Assembly (NCBI GenBank): GCA_000276965.1
Contig: AKKQ01000008.1
Span: 1-51,686, forward strand
Source: Thiovulum sp. ES
GTDB taxonomy: Bacteria; Campylobacterota; Campylobacteria; Campylobacterales; Thiovulaceae
Length of the DNA stretch: 51,686 bases
Reading direction: 5' to 3'
Position numbers and translations under genes: made by a program. The notes beneath the pieces are model-generated. The model was not told the origin of the DNA, searched no databases, and saw only the letters and a program-made list of their open reading frames with translations. Positions 18,680 through 27,552 of the stretch are shown piece by piece. Position 1 is the stretch's first letter. Every line of letters starts with the position of its first letter.

Positions 18680-19968
18680 TTAAATTTTAATCGATATTTT
18701 TACCTTAAAAATATTTTCTTTTTCGACGAATTCAATGGAGTTATAATTTATGGTGAAATTTGAGGAGAGTTCATTTAAAAAATTTGCAACATTTTTGCTT
18801 TTTTCAGAAAATATTTCGAGCCTAAAAAATCCATTTTCAAAAAAAATCGAGTTTGTAAAAACAGAATGTTCCGACATTAAAATTGCTATTTCAGAAATTG
18901 TTTTTGATTTTTGTGAATACTCTTCTTTTTGAAATTCCAAATTTTCAAGATTTTTCAGAATTTGGTTCTGTTCGTTTCTCAGTTTTTCAATTTGAATATC
19001 TAAATCAAATTCTGTATCTCTAAATTGTGCGAGAAAGGAGACTTTTTCAAAATTCTCATTTTTGAGAGTAGAGTAATTTGTTGAAAGTTTTTCAAAATTC
19101 TCTCTTAAAATCTCAATTTTATAGAAATTGTAAATTGGAAAAGTTGCCGATAAAATAATGATTAGTAGAGTCGCAAAAGAGATTTTTTTTAGTTCAGAAA
19201 AATCTTCCTCTTTCCGCTTCAAAATATACTTTTCCGATGAGGTCGTAAAGAAATTGTAAATCAATTTCTCAAACTCATTTTCAGACTCTTCTGTTTCAAA
19301 AAACATTTTTAAATTTGAGTGAGAATCAATTTGTAAAAAAGTGGAACTATATTCCATAAATCCACCAGTTTCTCCAAATTGAGAAATGTAAAAAATTGAA
19401 TCAACTTCTAAATCAAATTTCTCAATTTCAATAAAAAACAGCTTTAGTTTTTTTGTAAATTCAACTCTTTCACTTTTTGATAAATCACGAAAAATTTCAG
19501 AAAATTGAAAATCCATCTTTTCTCTAGTTTTAATTTCACCATTTTCGTAAAGAGTAAAAATTGTCTCTTCTTCCAAAAAATAGATTAAAAGATGGACTTT
19601 CTCTTTGAAAATTTGTTTAAAGATTATCTCAAAAGGAGCGTAGAGAACATTTTTTAAAAGTTTGTTCTCTTCGATAATAAATGTCTCAAAAAATCTATTT
19701 CCAGAATTCTCACTAACCTCATAAGTAATAAAAATATACTTTTGGGAATTGTCAAATTCTTTATAAATAAGACTTTGGATCTCTTTTTTAATTTCTGTTT
19801 CTGGAATCGATCTATTTAATTTGTATTTTCTAAATTTGTGATCTGTTGTTATTGAGAGTTTGATTTTTTTTGAAAAAAAACCTTTCTTCTTTAAATTGTT
19901 TTTCTCTTTAAGTTCAGAAAAGTTTTTTTTTGAGAATTTTGAAGAAGTAGTTTTTTATCTCTAAACAT
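18680..19968 (-). CDS. GspL/PilM-PilN-like inner-membrane protein, needs -1 shift at A9
   Basis: The long frame (415 codons to the stop at 18680) has no ATG, GTG or TTG upstream of 19576. The best start is ATG 19968, overlapping the folB stop. Its frame runs 15 codons to CAA AAA AAA ACT and then hits a stop ten codons on. A -1 slip in the A9 tract (19923-19931) joins it to the long frame, giving 429 residues. The product has a Lys-rich N-terminus, a domain with strands like VHLLIYFLEEETIFTLYENG (PilM/GspL-like), one membrane helix (FATLLIIILSATFPIY), a coiled coil and a PilN-like small beta domain. The role in pilus or competence assembly is inferred and weakly supported. Confidence 0.55.
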
Positions 19969-20287
19969 CTCTCCACTCTTTTTCAAGAGAGACTACAACA
20001 TCTTCTAAAATATCAGGTTTTGCAATTTTAACTTTCATATAGTGAATATTAAAGCGGGTGTAAATTCGGCAAATTATCTCTTCGATTGCATCTTCAAGAA
20101 GTCCAAATTTTTCTCTATCCATCAACTCTCGAATTATGTCCCGAATTTCAACATAATCTATGAAATGCCCACTTGAGTAATTGTAATCCGCAATTAGATT
20201 TACAATTACCTTTTGTGGTGTTTCTCTCTCTTCTGGCAGAATTCCAATGATTGTGTCAAAGGAAAAATTCTCAAGATAAATTCTCAC
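19961..20287 (-). CDS. folB: Dihydroneopterin aldolase
   Basis: A 108-residue FolB. The catalytic Glu lies in GILPEERETPQ, the Tyr in FIDYVEIRDII, and the catalytic Lys in VKIAKPDIL near the end. It cleaves dihydroneopterin to hydroxymethyl-dihydropterin in folate synthesis. The stop codon overlaps the ATG of the next gene (ATGTTTAG), so the downstream gene is probably coupled to it. It lies four bases after a small coiled-coil membrane protein gene. Confidence 0.9.
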   Translation of the reverse strand: MRIYLENFSFDTIIGILPEERETPQKVIVNLIADYNYSSGHFIDYVEIRDIIRELMDREKFGLLEDAIEEIICRIYTRFNIHYMKVKIAKPDILEDVVVSLEKEWRDV

Positions 20288-20290
20288 GGA

Positions 20291-20623
20291 TTAGCTTAGT
20301 GCCTCAATTCTATTTTTTAGAGCAAGAACCTCATCTTCTAATTTCTTTTTATCGAATTTTAGAATTGAATGAGACTGTTTGACCCCTTTTAAGTCTGTTT
20401 TTACAGATAGCATTTCTGTCGTAACAAGTTCAACATTTCCGATTGATCTTTGAAGTTGAACTTGATATTTCCTAATTAAAGTCTCTGCTTCTCGCAGAGT
20501 TTTTCTCATAATTTGCATTCCCTTCTGATCTTGATCAACAAGATTTTTATAAAAAAGAACCTGTAAATATAGAAAAACTGCAATAACAGAAACTATTGTT
20601 AATAAAGACCACTCCCAAAACAT
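20291..20623 (-). CDS. Small membrane-anchored coiled-coil protein
   Basis: 110 residues: an N-terminal membrane helix (WSLLTIVSVIAVFLYLQVLF) followed by about 80 residues of heptad-like coiled coil ending in LEDEVLALKNRIEAL. I do not know its function. It is packed between rpiB and folB with no spacer and is probably conserved in the phylum. The motif copy at 20328 encodes its Glu-Asp-Glu-Val. Confidence 0.7.
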   Translation of the reverse strand: MFWEWSLLTIVSVIAVFLYLQVLFYKNLVDQDQKGMQIMRKTLREAETLIRKYQVQLQRSIGNVELVTTEMLSVKTDLKGVKQSHSILKFDKKKLEDEVLALKNRIEALS

Positions 20624-21097
20624 CTATTTGTCCAGTGCCTCTATTTTTAGAACTCTATTTAGATGACGACCGCCTTCAAAATCAGTCTTGTCCCAAGTTT
20701 TCACAATTGATTCAATTGTTCCAAAACCTGTTGTTCTTGCACCAAAGCATAGAATATTTGAGTTATTATGAGCTCTTCCCATTTCTGAAGTATAGGCATC
20801 GTGGCAAAGTGAAGCACGAATTCCTCTTATTTTGTTTGCTGTAATACTCATTCCAATTCCAGTCCCACAAATTAAGATTCCGAAAACTCCAGTTTCTCTC
20901 CAATCCGCCTTTGAGTCAAACTCTCCTGCCTCTTCTAAAACTTTTTGAGAAAGTTTCTCCGCAAAATCTGGATAATCTACTCTCTCTGTTGAGTCTGGTC
21001 CAAGATCAATAACTTCATGTCCAAGCGATAAAAGAACCTCTTTTGTAAAGTTCTTTGTTTCAATTCCAGCATGATCTGTTGCAATCACATATTTCAA
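20624..21097 (-). CDS. rpiB: Ribose-5-phosphate isomerase B
   Basis: 157 residues. The N-terminal TDHAG motif, the catalytic Cys in ILICGTGIGMSITANK, and AHNNSNILCFGAR define the RpiB/LacAB family. It interconverts ribose 5-phosphate and ribulose 5-phosphate. It is 11 bases downstream of cheZ and directly abuts the next gene. Confidence 0.95.
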   Translation of the reverse strand: MKYVIATDHAGIETKNFTKEVLLSLGHEVIDLGPDSTERVDYPDFAEKLSQKVLEEAGEFDSKADWRETGVFGILICGTGIGMSITANKIRGIRASLCHDAYTSEMGRAHNNSNILCFGARTTGFGTIESIVKTWDKTDFEGGRHLNRVLKIEALDK

Positions 21098-21108
21098 TAT
21101 TAGTCCTT

Positions 21109-21792
21109 TTAATTATCACCAAAAGATGCAATTAATGCTTCTAAATCGTCATCTGCAACAAGATCATTTCCTTGATCTCCTTCGAGGTGTTTTGCCGAAC
21201 TCGTTCGTTTTGAATCATCAACATTACTGCTAAATAGGTGGTTCATGTAGAGTGCAAGAGATCGCATAACATTAATTACTCGCTCAATTTTTTGTCGGTG
21301 AATATCTTGATACTGCATCTTGTCCATAATCATCATGATTTCATCTTGATTATTGAAAATTTCATCAGTCAATTCACTCATACTATCCATACAAGTTTGA
21401 TTCATTTGAAGAGCTTTTTTGAAGGCTTCAATTTTTGGAAAACTTTCTGAAAGTTTTGTAAATAATTCAATATTATTTTCTAAATTCTCTTTAACATTGT
21501 TTCCAATTTTATCTTCCATATTGCCAAGAGATTCATTAATGCTATCAATTGAATCAAAAATTTCAGATGCTTTTTCTTCAGAATCCCGAGTAACATCGTC
21601 AAGTTGTTCAACCATTCGATTGTCTTCATTAAGAGAGGGAGCAGCAGGAAAAATACCAGTTACACCTCCTCTTTCAGTCTTGTCTTTTTTTGCAGGAGCA
21701 GATTCTTCTTTTTTAGAACTCTCTTCACCTAAATCGATAGAATCGAGATCGACACCTCCACCCATTAATTCCGCTAATTCTTCATCACTCAA
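21109..21792 (-). CDS. cheZ: CheZ-family chemotaxis phosphatase (epsilon type)
   Basis: A 227-residue acidic helical protein. DKMQYQDIHRQKIERVINVM carries the Asp and, four residues on, the Gln that form the CheY-P phosphatase site in CheZ. The C-terminus, DDLEALIASFGDN, resembles the CheY-binding tail of E. coli CheZ. The N-terminal EELAELMGGGVDL is a second short conserved peptide of a kind found in chemotaxis and flagellar proteins here. It dephosphorylates CheY-P to set motor switching, which implies a motile organism. It follows the WD40 gene by 19 bases. Confidence 0.85.
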   Translation of the reverse strand: MSDEELAELMGGGVDLDSIDLGEESSKKEESAPAKKDKTERGGVTGIFPAAPSLNEDNRMVEQLDDVTRDSEEKASEIFDSIDSINESLGNMEDKIGNNVKENLENNIELFTKLSESFPKIEAFKKALQMNQTCMDSMSELTDEIFNNQDEIMMIMDKMQYQDIHRQKIERVINVMRSLALYMNHLFSSNVDDSKRTSSAKHLEGDQGNDLVADDDLEALIASFGDN

Positions 21793-21811
21793 AAGAAATC
21801 CTTTACAAAGT

Positions 21812-23956
21812 TTATTTTAAAATAGAATCTTTAAGTCGATCAAAGGAGAGTCTCTCAATTTTACCAATTCTAAACTGCTCCATGTCGAACCTTTTACCGC
21901 TTACTTCTTCAATATTCTCAAGAATATCTGTAATCTCTTGATCTTTTCCAAACATAGAAAGATAGTTTCCAATAGCTCTTGTTAATATAGGAATAACTAT
22001 ACCTAAATCATCTCTATTTTCCGTAATAGTGTTGTTGAGATCAGAAAGATATGCTATTTTAACAATATTTGCGATTTTTAGATGTCGGCTTTCAACATTT
22101 TCAAAACCAACAAAGCTTTCAGCAACCTTTTTAACATCTCCAGTATATGCAATTGACTCGGCACTAGAGACAGTTTTTTCCCAAAAATCTTTTGCATTTA
22201 AGAATGCTTCGTGTTTTTTAAGAAAAGGTTTGTCTTCACCAAATTTAAGAATTTCAGGATTTTTACCCTCTTTTACAATTGCATTAAACTCTTTTAATTG
22301 CTTAATTGCTTGTAGGCATTGGTCTGCTTCATTTTTTAAATCTGGGATTGTTCGGAGAAATTTGCTCATTTCAAGAACTGTTGCAACTTCACCTCTCTGC
22401 ATAGCAACTTTCATTGTTATGTAAGTGTCATCAAGAATATCAATAATTTTAAGATAGTCGGCATTTGTTTCTAGGAAAGGATTTCTTTTAACAAGCTCCA
22501 TAACTTGACCATATTTTTTCTGCTTGATGAAATTTACAAATTGGATATAAACATTTTTTTGAGCGAAAAGATTACTAATTACACTCGCTTTTTCAGGAAT
22601 ACCAGAAAATTTATAGAGAATTTCTCTTGCTTGTTCTTCTCCCTGATTTTTAAAGAGTGTCATTTTTGCTCGTCTAAAACTGTCGTTCCAAGTCGCCTCA
22701 AGTCTTTTAAAAGATTTTGTCATTTCAAGGTTAGGGTGTTTTTTAACAACATCGTAAGCTAAGTTATAAGTCCCTTTTGCGATATATTGATTCAATTTTG
22801 CATACTCTTTAAAGTCTGCTAGGATTTCTCTTACCTCATTCTTCTTTTCATCAACTTCAGCAAATGGATTTAATAGAGCTTCAACTTTAGAGGTGTTTTT
22901 TGCACCAGTCTCAATAATCTCTTCCGCCTTCTTAACAATATTGTCCCAAAGAACTTCTAAAACTTGAAACTCTTTTGTCTGTTTTAAAAGTTTGTTTTTT
23001 GAAACAAGTTCATAAGCACCTTTATAGTCTTTGTTTTTAATTCTCAACATCAAATTAGCTTGATCATCAGCAATTGCAGAACTACAAATTTTACCGCTTT
23101 TATCAGTAACAAGCATGTCTCCAAGCTCACTCATAATAATTATGTTTGTAATTCCCTGATTTAATTGCACATAATTCTCATTCTCTAATTCATGATCGAT
23201 GAGGTTATAAAGAATGACTTTTCCCTTAAAATTTGTAATGTAAAGAAATTTTTCATCAGTTGAAAGTGCAACTTTTGTTATTGGAACTTTTGATTTGAGA
23301 ATATTTTTAATCTTTTTTCCATCAGAAATTCTCCAAAGATTTACCTCGTTCTCTTTGTCAATTGAAACAAGATATTTATCAGAGACAAAAAGCAAGTCTC
23401 GAACAGGTTTATTAATTCTAAAATATCCGAGGTCTTTCATTGTTGAAACATTTACAACATTTACTTTTCCCTCTTCTGTTCCTGTCGCAATAATATCTCC
23501 GCTTTTGTTAAAAACTCCGATATTTACCTCTGTGTCTCTTCTTGGAAAAGCATGAATCTTTCTTCCAGTATCTAAACTCCAAAGAAAAGATCGACCATCT
23601 TCACTAGTCGAAATAAAATATTTCCCACTTGGATCAACTGCCGTAGAAAGAATATTTCCTTGGTGATTTCCGCCTCCAATTTTATAAATAGAATCTTTTT
23701 CTGAAATTGAAAAAATATCTATCTCTTGAGAATCTGTTACCCCAAATACAAGGTATTCACCATCTTTTGAAAATGATATTTTTTTATTCCAAACCGCACT
23801 TTTTAAATTTGTATTGAATGTGTCTTTTAAAGAAAAGTCAGAGAGAGAATATTCTCGAAATTCACCCTCTTCATCGACAGTTAGTAGTCTCTCATTATCA
23901 ACGATACTCGCTACTGAAACAGCCTTTTTTATATTGATTTTCTCTTTTAGAGTCAT
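21812..23956 (-). CDS. WD40 beta-propeller plus helical-repeat protein
   Basis: A 714-residue cytoplasmic protein without signal or membrane helix. Residues 1-300 form WD40-like repeats, for example GNHQGNILSTAVDPSGKYFI, SEDGRSFLWSLDTGRKI and GTEEGKVNVVNVSTMKDLGY, enough for one seven-bladed propeller. The remaining 400 residues are helical, with a recurring pattern (KQKKYGQVMELVKRNPFLE, AYDVVKKHPNLEMTKSF) like a TPR-type superhelix. Such designs are scaffolds. Its position directly upstream of cheZ makes a chemotaxis or polar-localisation role worth testing; that is inference. Confidence 0.75.
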   Translation of the reverse strand: MTLKEKINIKKAVSVASIVDNERLLTVDEEGEFREYSLSDFSLKDTFNTNLKSAVWNKKISFSKDGEYLVFGVTDSQEIDIFSISEKDSIYKIGGGNHQGNILSTAVDPSGKYFISTSEDGRSFLWSLDTGRKIHAFPRRDTEVNIGVFNKSGDIIATGTEEGKVNVVNVSTMKDLGYFRINKPVRDLLFVSDKYLVSIDKENEVNLWRISDGKKIKNILKSKVPITKVALSTDEKFLYITNFKGKVILYNLIDHELENENYVQLNQGITNIIIMSELGDMLVTDKSGKICSSAIADDQANLMLRIKNKDYKGAYELVSKNKLLKQTKEFQVLEVLWDNIVKKAEEIIETGAKNTSKVEALLNPFAEVDEKKNEVREILADFKEYAKLNQYIAKGTYNLAYDVVKKHPNLEMTKSFKRLEATWNDSFRRAKMTLFKNQGEEQAREILYKFSGIPEKASVISNLFAQKNVYIQFVNFIKQKKYGQVMELVKRNPFLETNADYLKIIDILDDTYITMKVAMQRGEVATVLEMSKFLRTIPDLKNEADQCLQAIKQLKEFNAIVKEGKNPEILKFGEDKPFLKKHEAFLNAKDFWEKTVSSAESIAYTGDVKKVAESFVGFENVESRHLKIANIVKIAYLSDLNNTITENRDDLGIVIPILTRAIGNYLSMFGKDQEITDILENIEEVSGKRFDMEQFRIGKIERLSFDRLKDSILK

Positions 23957-24032
23957 TGTCTCAACCCTACTTTTCAGCTTAATTTATCTTAGACGATTCT
24001 AACAAATTTTTAAATCGCTAAACTGAAAAAAA

Positions 24033-24500
24033 CTATTTTAAAACTATTCGCCCATTTGATGAGTCATATTCCCAATAGTTTTCCGTTGAAATTTCAGAAT
24101 TCTTATCGCTTACAGTTGAGGAAGCTGGACCAATATATTTTGTTTTCCCATTTCCTAAATCTGTGCTACTCCAATCAGAAACATCTTCTGGATCAAGAAC
24201 CAATCCAAATGCAATAGAGCTAAAATCTAGTGAAGTTGGATAGCCACTGTTTGAGAAATTTATTGTTTGATTTACATCAGCACCGTTGTAGAAAATTGTT
24301 GTTGGAAAATCACTTCTTCTTAAAAGCCATTTTCCGTGAAGTTGCTGAATGCTATTTTTGACGGCTTCGATAGTTGCTTTTTCATTTGAAACAAGAGCAT
24401 CATCTTGAACAGAAGCAAATTTTGGCATTGCAACAACAGATAGAATTCCGAGAATAACAATTACAAACACAAGTTCTATCATACTAAAAGCTCTTTTCAT
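24033..24500 (-). CDS. Type II/IV pseudopilin with prepilin cleavage motif
   Basis: 155 residues beginning MKRAFSMIELVFVIVILGIL: a short basic leader, an Ala-Phe cleavage site (the leader residue before Phe is Ala, where Gly is usual), the mature Glu5 and the hydrophobic N-methylation helix. The rest is a compact beta-rich head (residues 80-155). Processing would need the prepilin peptidase encoded at 27553-28281. It could be a minor pilin of a type IV pilus or of a type II-like competence system; no pilus operon surrounds it. Confidence 0.85.
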   Translation of the reverse strand: MKRAFSMIELVFVIVILGILSVVAMPKFASVQDDALVSNEKATIEAVKNSIQQLHGKWLLRRSDFPTTIFYNGADVNQTINFSNSGYPTSLDFSSIAFGLVLDPEDVSDWSSTDLGNGKTKYIGPASSTVSDKNSEISTENYWEYDSSNGRIVLK

Positions 24501-24509
24501 TAAAATCTC

Positions 24510-24722
24510 CTACGAAAGTTTAATTGTCAATTCTTCAACTTTTTTTGCTAAGTTGAATTGTTCAATTGTCTTTTTTATATAGGCATTTAGCAAGTCTTTA
24601 ACAGAATTATTATCTTTATTTAAACTCTCGTTTAGATCAGCTATAAAAAACTCTGCTAAATCTTGTTCCAGCTCGAGTCGGAAAAGCTTTCCATTTATCT
24701 TTATTTTTACAATTTCTTTCAT
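24510..24722 (-). CDS. Small helical protein of unknown function
   Basis: 70 residues: a short basic beta segment (KIKINGKLFRLELEQD) followed by helices rich in Glu, Lys and Leu. The shape is like a ZapA-type cell-division accessory protein but the match is too weak to name. It lies ten bases before the pseudopilin gene and ten after a coiled-coil gene. Confidence 0.6.
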   Translation of the reverse strand: MKEIVKIKINGKLFRLELEQDLAEFFIADLNESLNKDNNSVKDLLNAYIKKTIEQFNLAKKVEELTIKLS

Positions 24723-24732
24723 AATAGGCCAA

Positions 24733-24942
24733 TCAACTTAAAAATTTTTCTAATTTTTTAGAAACTTCTAGGTAATCACTCTCTTTTTTTTGAAGTTCCT
24801 CTTTTAAAGAGAGTATTTCATTGTCCATTGAAATGATTTTCTCTTTTAAATTATCGTTTTCGCCTCTAATTTGATGATAGGTATCAAGAAGAAAATCTAT
24901 TCTTGCACCAAGATTATTTAAATCATTTTCAATTTTCTGCAT
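24733..24942 (-). CDS. Small coiled-coil protein
   Basis: 69 residues, almost entirely predicted coiled coil with regular heptads (NLGARIDFLLDTYHQIRGEN, then KEKIISMDNEILSLKEELQK). It could be a ZapB-like partner of the following small protein; this is only suggested by size, adjacency and architecture. Confidence 0.6.
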   Translation of the reverse strand: MQKIENDLNNLGARIDFLLDTYHQIRGENDNLKEKIISMDNEILSLKEELQKKESDYLEVSKKLEKFLS

Positions 24943-24950
24943 TACATTTC

Positions 24951-25772
24951 CTATTCGCTCAGATAAGCTGTTTGATAAAGAACCGCCATGTTTTCATAAT
25001 TAACATTTCTAGTTCTGTATGCAAGAAGATAAGCTTTTATGCTTTCTGCTTTATATCGCTCACGATTGTAAATAACCATAAAGACCTCATCACCAGCCTC
25101 TAATGCCAAGTTTTCGCCAATGTCTGTTGTTGGAGTTGCACCAATTGAAAGTAGGATTTTCTTTGGATAGTTTGCTTTTTTGAGGAGAGACATAACATCA
25201 TCAAACTCATTCACATCTTTCTGTTTATTGATTTGAGAAACACTCCACTCAATAAGTTCGTCATAGAGAAAAAGATAATTGCTTAATTTTGTATCTTTTG
25301 TATAAGCCTCAATTACCCCTCCTCTTTTAATGTAAGAGACGATGTTGAATGCTTCTAAATTTCCTCGAACAGAACCGAAATTGTGAATATCTATCCAGTT
25401 TGCTCCAATTCCTTTTGAGTTCGCTCCCCAATTGAGATTTTCACTCCATTTTTTTGACGACATTCTGCTAATTTGTGCATTATTCAAAATAGTGAATCTT
25501 TTTGGTTTAATATATAAAACTTCATTTTTAATATATTTTACTTCACAATCAAACACAAGTTCAGCATCTAAAAAAACATAATCATAAACTGTTGGAATTG
25601 AAATTCTTGTGCTAGAAAAAGGGTATTGAGATAGATAATGAGAGCTATCTTCTAACGGCAAATAGACAGGAATTATCGCATAAGGTGGCTCTTTGTAACT
25701 GTTTTCATCAAACTCTTCACCATCTGTTTTAATAAAATTTCCCTTTATTGCTAAATGCGCATAATTTCTCAA
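24951..25772 (-). CDS. Conserved protein, possibly DUF5718 family
   Basis: 273 residues, soluble, no signal peptide. The central NWGANSKGIGANWIDIHNFG and the block SYIKRGGVIEAYTKDTKLSN resemble a conserved Campylobacterota family that I recall as DUF5718, with a FAH-like C-terminal half (KKILLSIGATPTTDIGENLA, GDEVFMVIYNRERY). The function is unknown. It has its own promoter and is eight bases upstream of the coiled-coil gene. Confidence 0.5.
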   Translation of the reverse strand: MRNYAHLAIKGNFIKTDGEEFDENSYKEPPYAIIPVYLPLEDSSHYLSQYPFSSTRISIPTVYDYVFLDAELVFDCEVKYIKNEVLYIKPKRFTILNNAQISRMSSKKWSENLNWGANSKGIGANWIDIHNFGSVRGNLEAFNIVSYIKRGGVIEAYTKDTKLSNYLFLYDELIEWSVSQINKQKDVNEFDDVMSLLKKANYPKKILLSIGATPTTDIGENLALEAGDEVFMVIYNRERYKAESIKAYLLAYRTRNVNYENMAVLYQTAYLSE

Positions 25773-25799
25773 ACATCATCCCTTTCAAAATATTTTCAA

Positions 25800-25805
25800 A
25801 TTGTA
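25800..25805 (-). promoter_or_regulatory. -10 box before the 24951 gene
   Basis: On minus, GTTGTGATACAATTTG gives TACAAT about 30 bases before the ATG in the 79-bp spacer after the Nif3-like gene. The spacer shows no hairpin terminator. Confidence 0.5.
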
Positions 25806-25851
25806 TCACAACAGAGTATTACATTATTTTAAATAAAAGAAAATATTATAA

Positions 25852-26592
25852 TTACAGTTTCCAATATTTAAACGGATTTTTAGAATTCACTATTTCACTC
25901 TCTATATTATAACTTTCCAACTCTTGTTGTAAAGATTCTGCAAAAAGATACTCACTCTCAAAATGTCCAATATCAACAATTCCAAGCCCAAGTGATCTTG
26001 CCTCAAAAATTTTGTGATACTTTACATCTCCAGTTAAAAATATATCAACATCGCGAGGAAGTTTTGAAATAAAATCACTTCCAGAACCAGTTGAAAGAGC
26101 CACTTTTTTTACTCTCTCTGGTAATTCCCGAGAGGCATGAATCTCTTTTAAATTTAAACGACTATGAATGTGTCGTAAAAAATCCATCAACTCCATATCA
26201 ATTGTTGTAATTAAAAGATAATTTTCAATTTTTTCAACACTTCGCCAACCGAGAACATTTCGCAAAACATATTTATTTAAAATACTTTTGTCATAATTTG
26301 TATGAAGAGAGATTAGTTTTAAGTTCTTTTGCAACATCTCAAAAATAAGATTTGCTGGATAAATTGAAAAGTTTAAACTCTTTAAATTTCCAAAAATAAG
26401 TGGATGGTGTGTGATAATTACTGCACCACTTGGAGCATTCTCAATCACATATTTATCAATATCTAAACTCAAAATTACATCAGATATTTCATCTTCCATA
26501 TCTCCGATTTGGAGACCGCAACTATCCCATTTTTCACAAGTTTCAAAAGGTGAAATCTCGTCTAATATCTCAAATAAATCTTTTATTTTCAT
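25852..26592 (-). CDS. Nif3-like dinuclear metal centre protein (DUF34)
   Basis: About 246 residues from MKIKDLFEIL; an in-frame upstream ATG four codons earlier is possible. The family's metal ligands are visible in VIITHHPLIFG, SLHTNYDKS and DIGHFESEY, and the dinucleotide-like GDVKYHKIFEA is present. Members bind two metals; proposed roles include GTP cyclohydrolase-like activity, but the substrate is unsettled. It follows the radical SAM gene with no real spacer. Confidence 0.85.
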   Translation of the reverse strand: MKIKDLFEILDEISPFETCEKWDSCGLQIGDMEDEISDVILSLDIDKYVIENAPSGAVIITHHPLIFGNLKSLNFSIYPANLIFEMLQKNLKLISLHTNYDKSILNKYVLRNVLGWRSVEKIENYLLITTIDMELMDFLRHIHSRLNLKEIHASRELPERVKKVALSTGSGSDFISKLPRDVDIFLTGDVKYHKIFEARSLGLGIVDIGHFESEYLFAESLQQELESYNIESEIVNSKNPFKYWKL

Positions 26593-26604
26593 TAAAAATT
26601 CCAA

Positions 26605-27543
26605 TTAAATAGGTCTATAAAACTCTACATTTCCAATTTTAATACTTTGCAATAAACCTTCAACAAGTAGAGTTTGGAAATTTTCGACAGTAGATTCGTC
26701 AAAGAGAGAAACTATATCATAATGACTCAATGGACGAAGTGAAAGAGTTTTCATCAATTCACTTTTTGAGAGAGAATTTTTTTCAATATTTTTGTCTTGA
26801 TGTTTTGCAATCATAATTGGCAATTCTCTGTAAAAAAGTTGCGAAAGCTCATAAATCTTAGAGTATGAAATTGGTTTAACAGCATATGTCGGAGGTCTTT
26901 CAACTGTTCCTAAATCTATCCGCTTCACATTTCTTAGTCGTCCAAAAAACTGATTCAACTTAAAGACTTCATCGCTGTTGTCATTAATTCCCTCAACAAA
27001 AAGAACTTCTAAATATAATTCACCCTGAAATATCTCTGCAAATTTTTCAATTCCTGCAAGAATTAAATCGATATTAATCTCTTTAACTGGTCGGTCAAGT
27101 TTTCTAAAACAGTCTGAAGTTGCACAATCTAAAGATAGTTTTACTTTATCAAATTTCAAAAGAGTCTGTTGAATTTCTGGCAACCAAATATTTCCGCTAT
27201 TTGACAAAATAAGAGTTTTAATTGGGCTTTTCTGTAAAATAATTTTAACTTCAGTTACAATATAATCCAAATCTTCATAAAGTGTCGGTTCTCCATTTGC
27301 CGTAAATGTTAAAACATCAACATCTTTAAACTTTATAATAGATTTTTTTATATCAGATAGAATTAAATTACTTGGAATTTTCTCTTTTTGTAATGCGATT
27401 GTTTCAGCTTTTTCACCCAATTCACAATAGAGACAATCAAAATTACACTGTTTTACATTTGGTGACAAATCAACTCCGAGCGAATATCCAAATCGCCTAG
27501 AATTAATAGGTCCAAAAACTGTGCTTGTTTCAAGCTCTCTCAT
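26605..27543 (-). CDS. Radical SAM protein (COG0731-like)
   Basis: 312 residues. The cluster-binding motif is CNFDCLYC near residue 34 (C-x3-C-x2-C). NGEPTLYEDLDYIV and LSLDCATSDCFRKLDRP are typical of the COG0731 group of Fe-S oxidoreductases related to wybutosine enzymes. The SAM-dependent reaction is not known. I prefer ATG 27543 over TTG 27549 because AAGG sits seven bases before the ATG. It ends where the Nif3-like gene begins. Confidence 0.85.
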   Translation of the reverse strand: MRELETSTVFGPINSRRFGYSLGVDLSPNVKQCNFDCLYCELGEKAETIALQKEKIPSNLILSDIKKSIIKFKDVDVLTFTANGEPTLYEDLDYIVTEVKIILQKSPIKTLILSNSGNIWLPEIQQTLLKFDKVKLSLDCATSDCFRKLDRPVKEINIDLILAGIEKFAEIFQGELYLEVLFVEGINDNSDEVFKLNQFFGRLRNVKRIDLGTVERPPTYAVKPISYSKIYELSQLFYRELPIMIAKHQDKNIEKNSLSKSELMKTLSLRPLSHYDIVSLFDESTVENFQTLLVEGLLQSIKIGNVEFYRPI

Positions 27544-27552
27544 TTTCAAACC

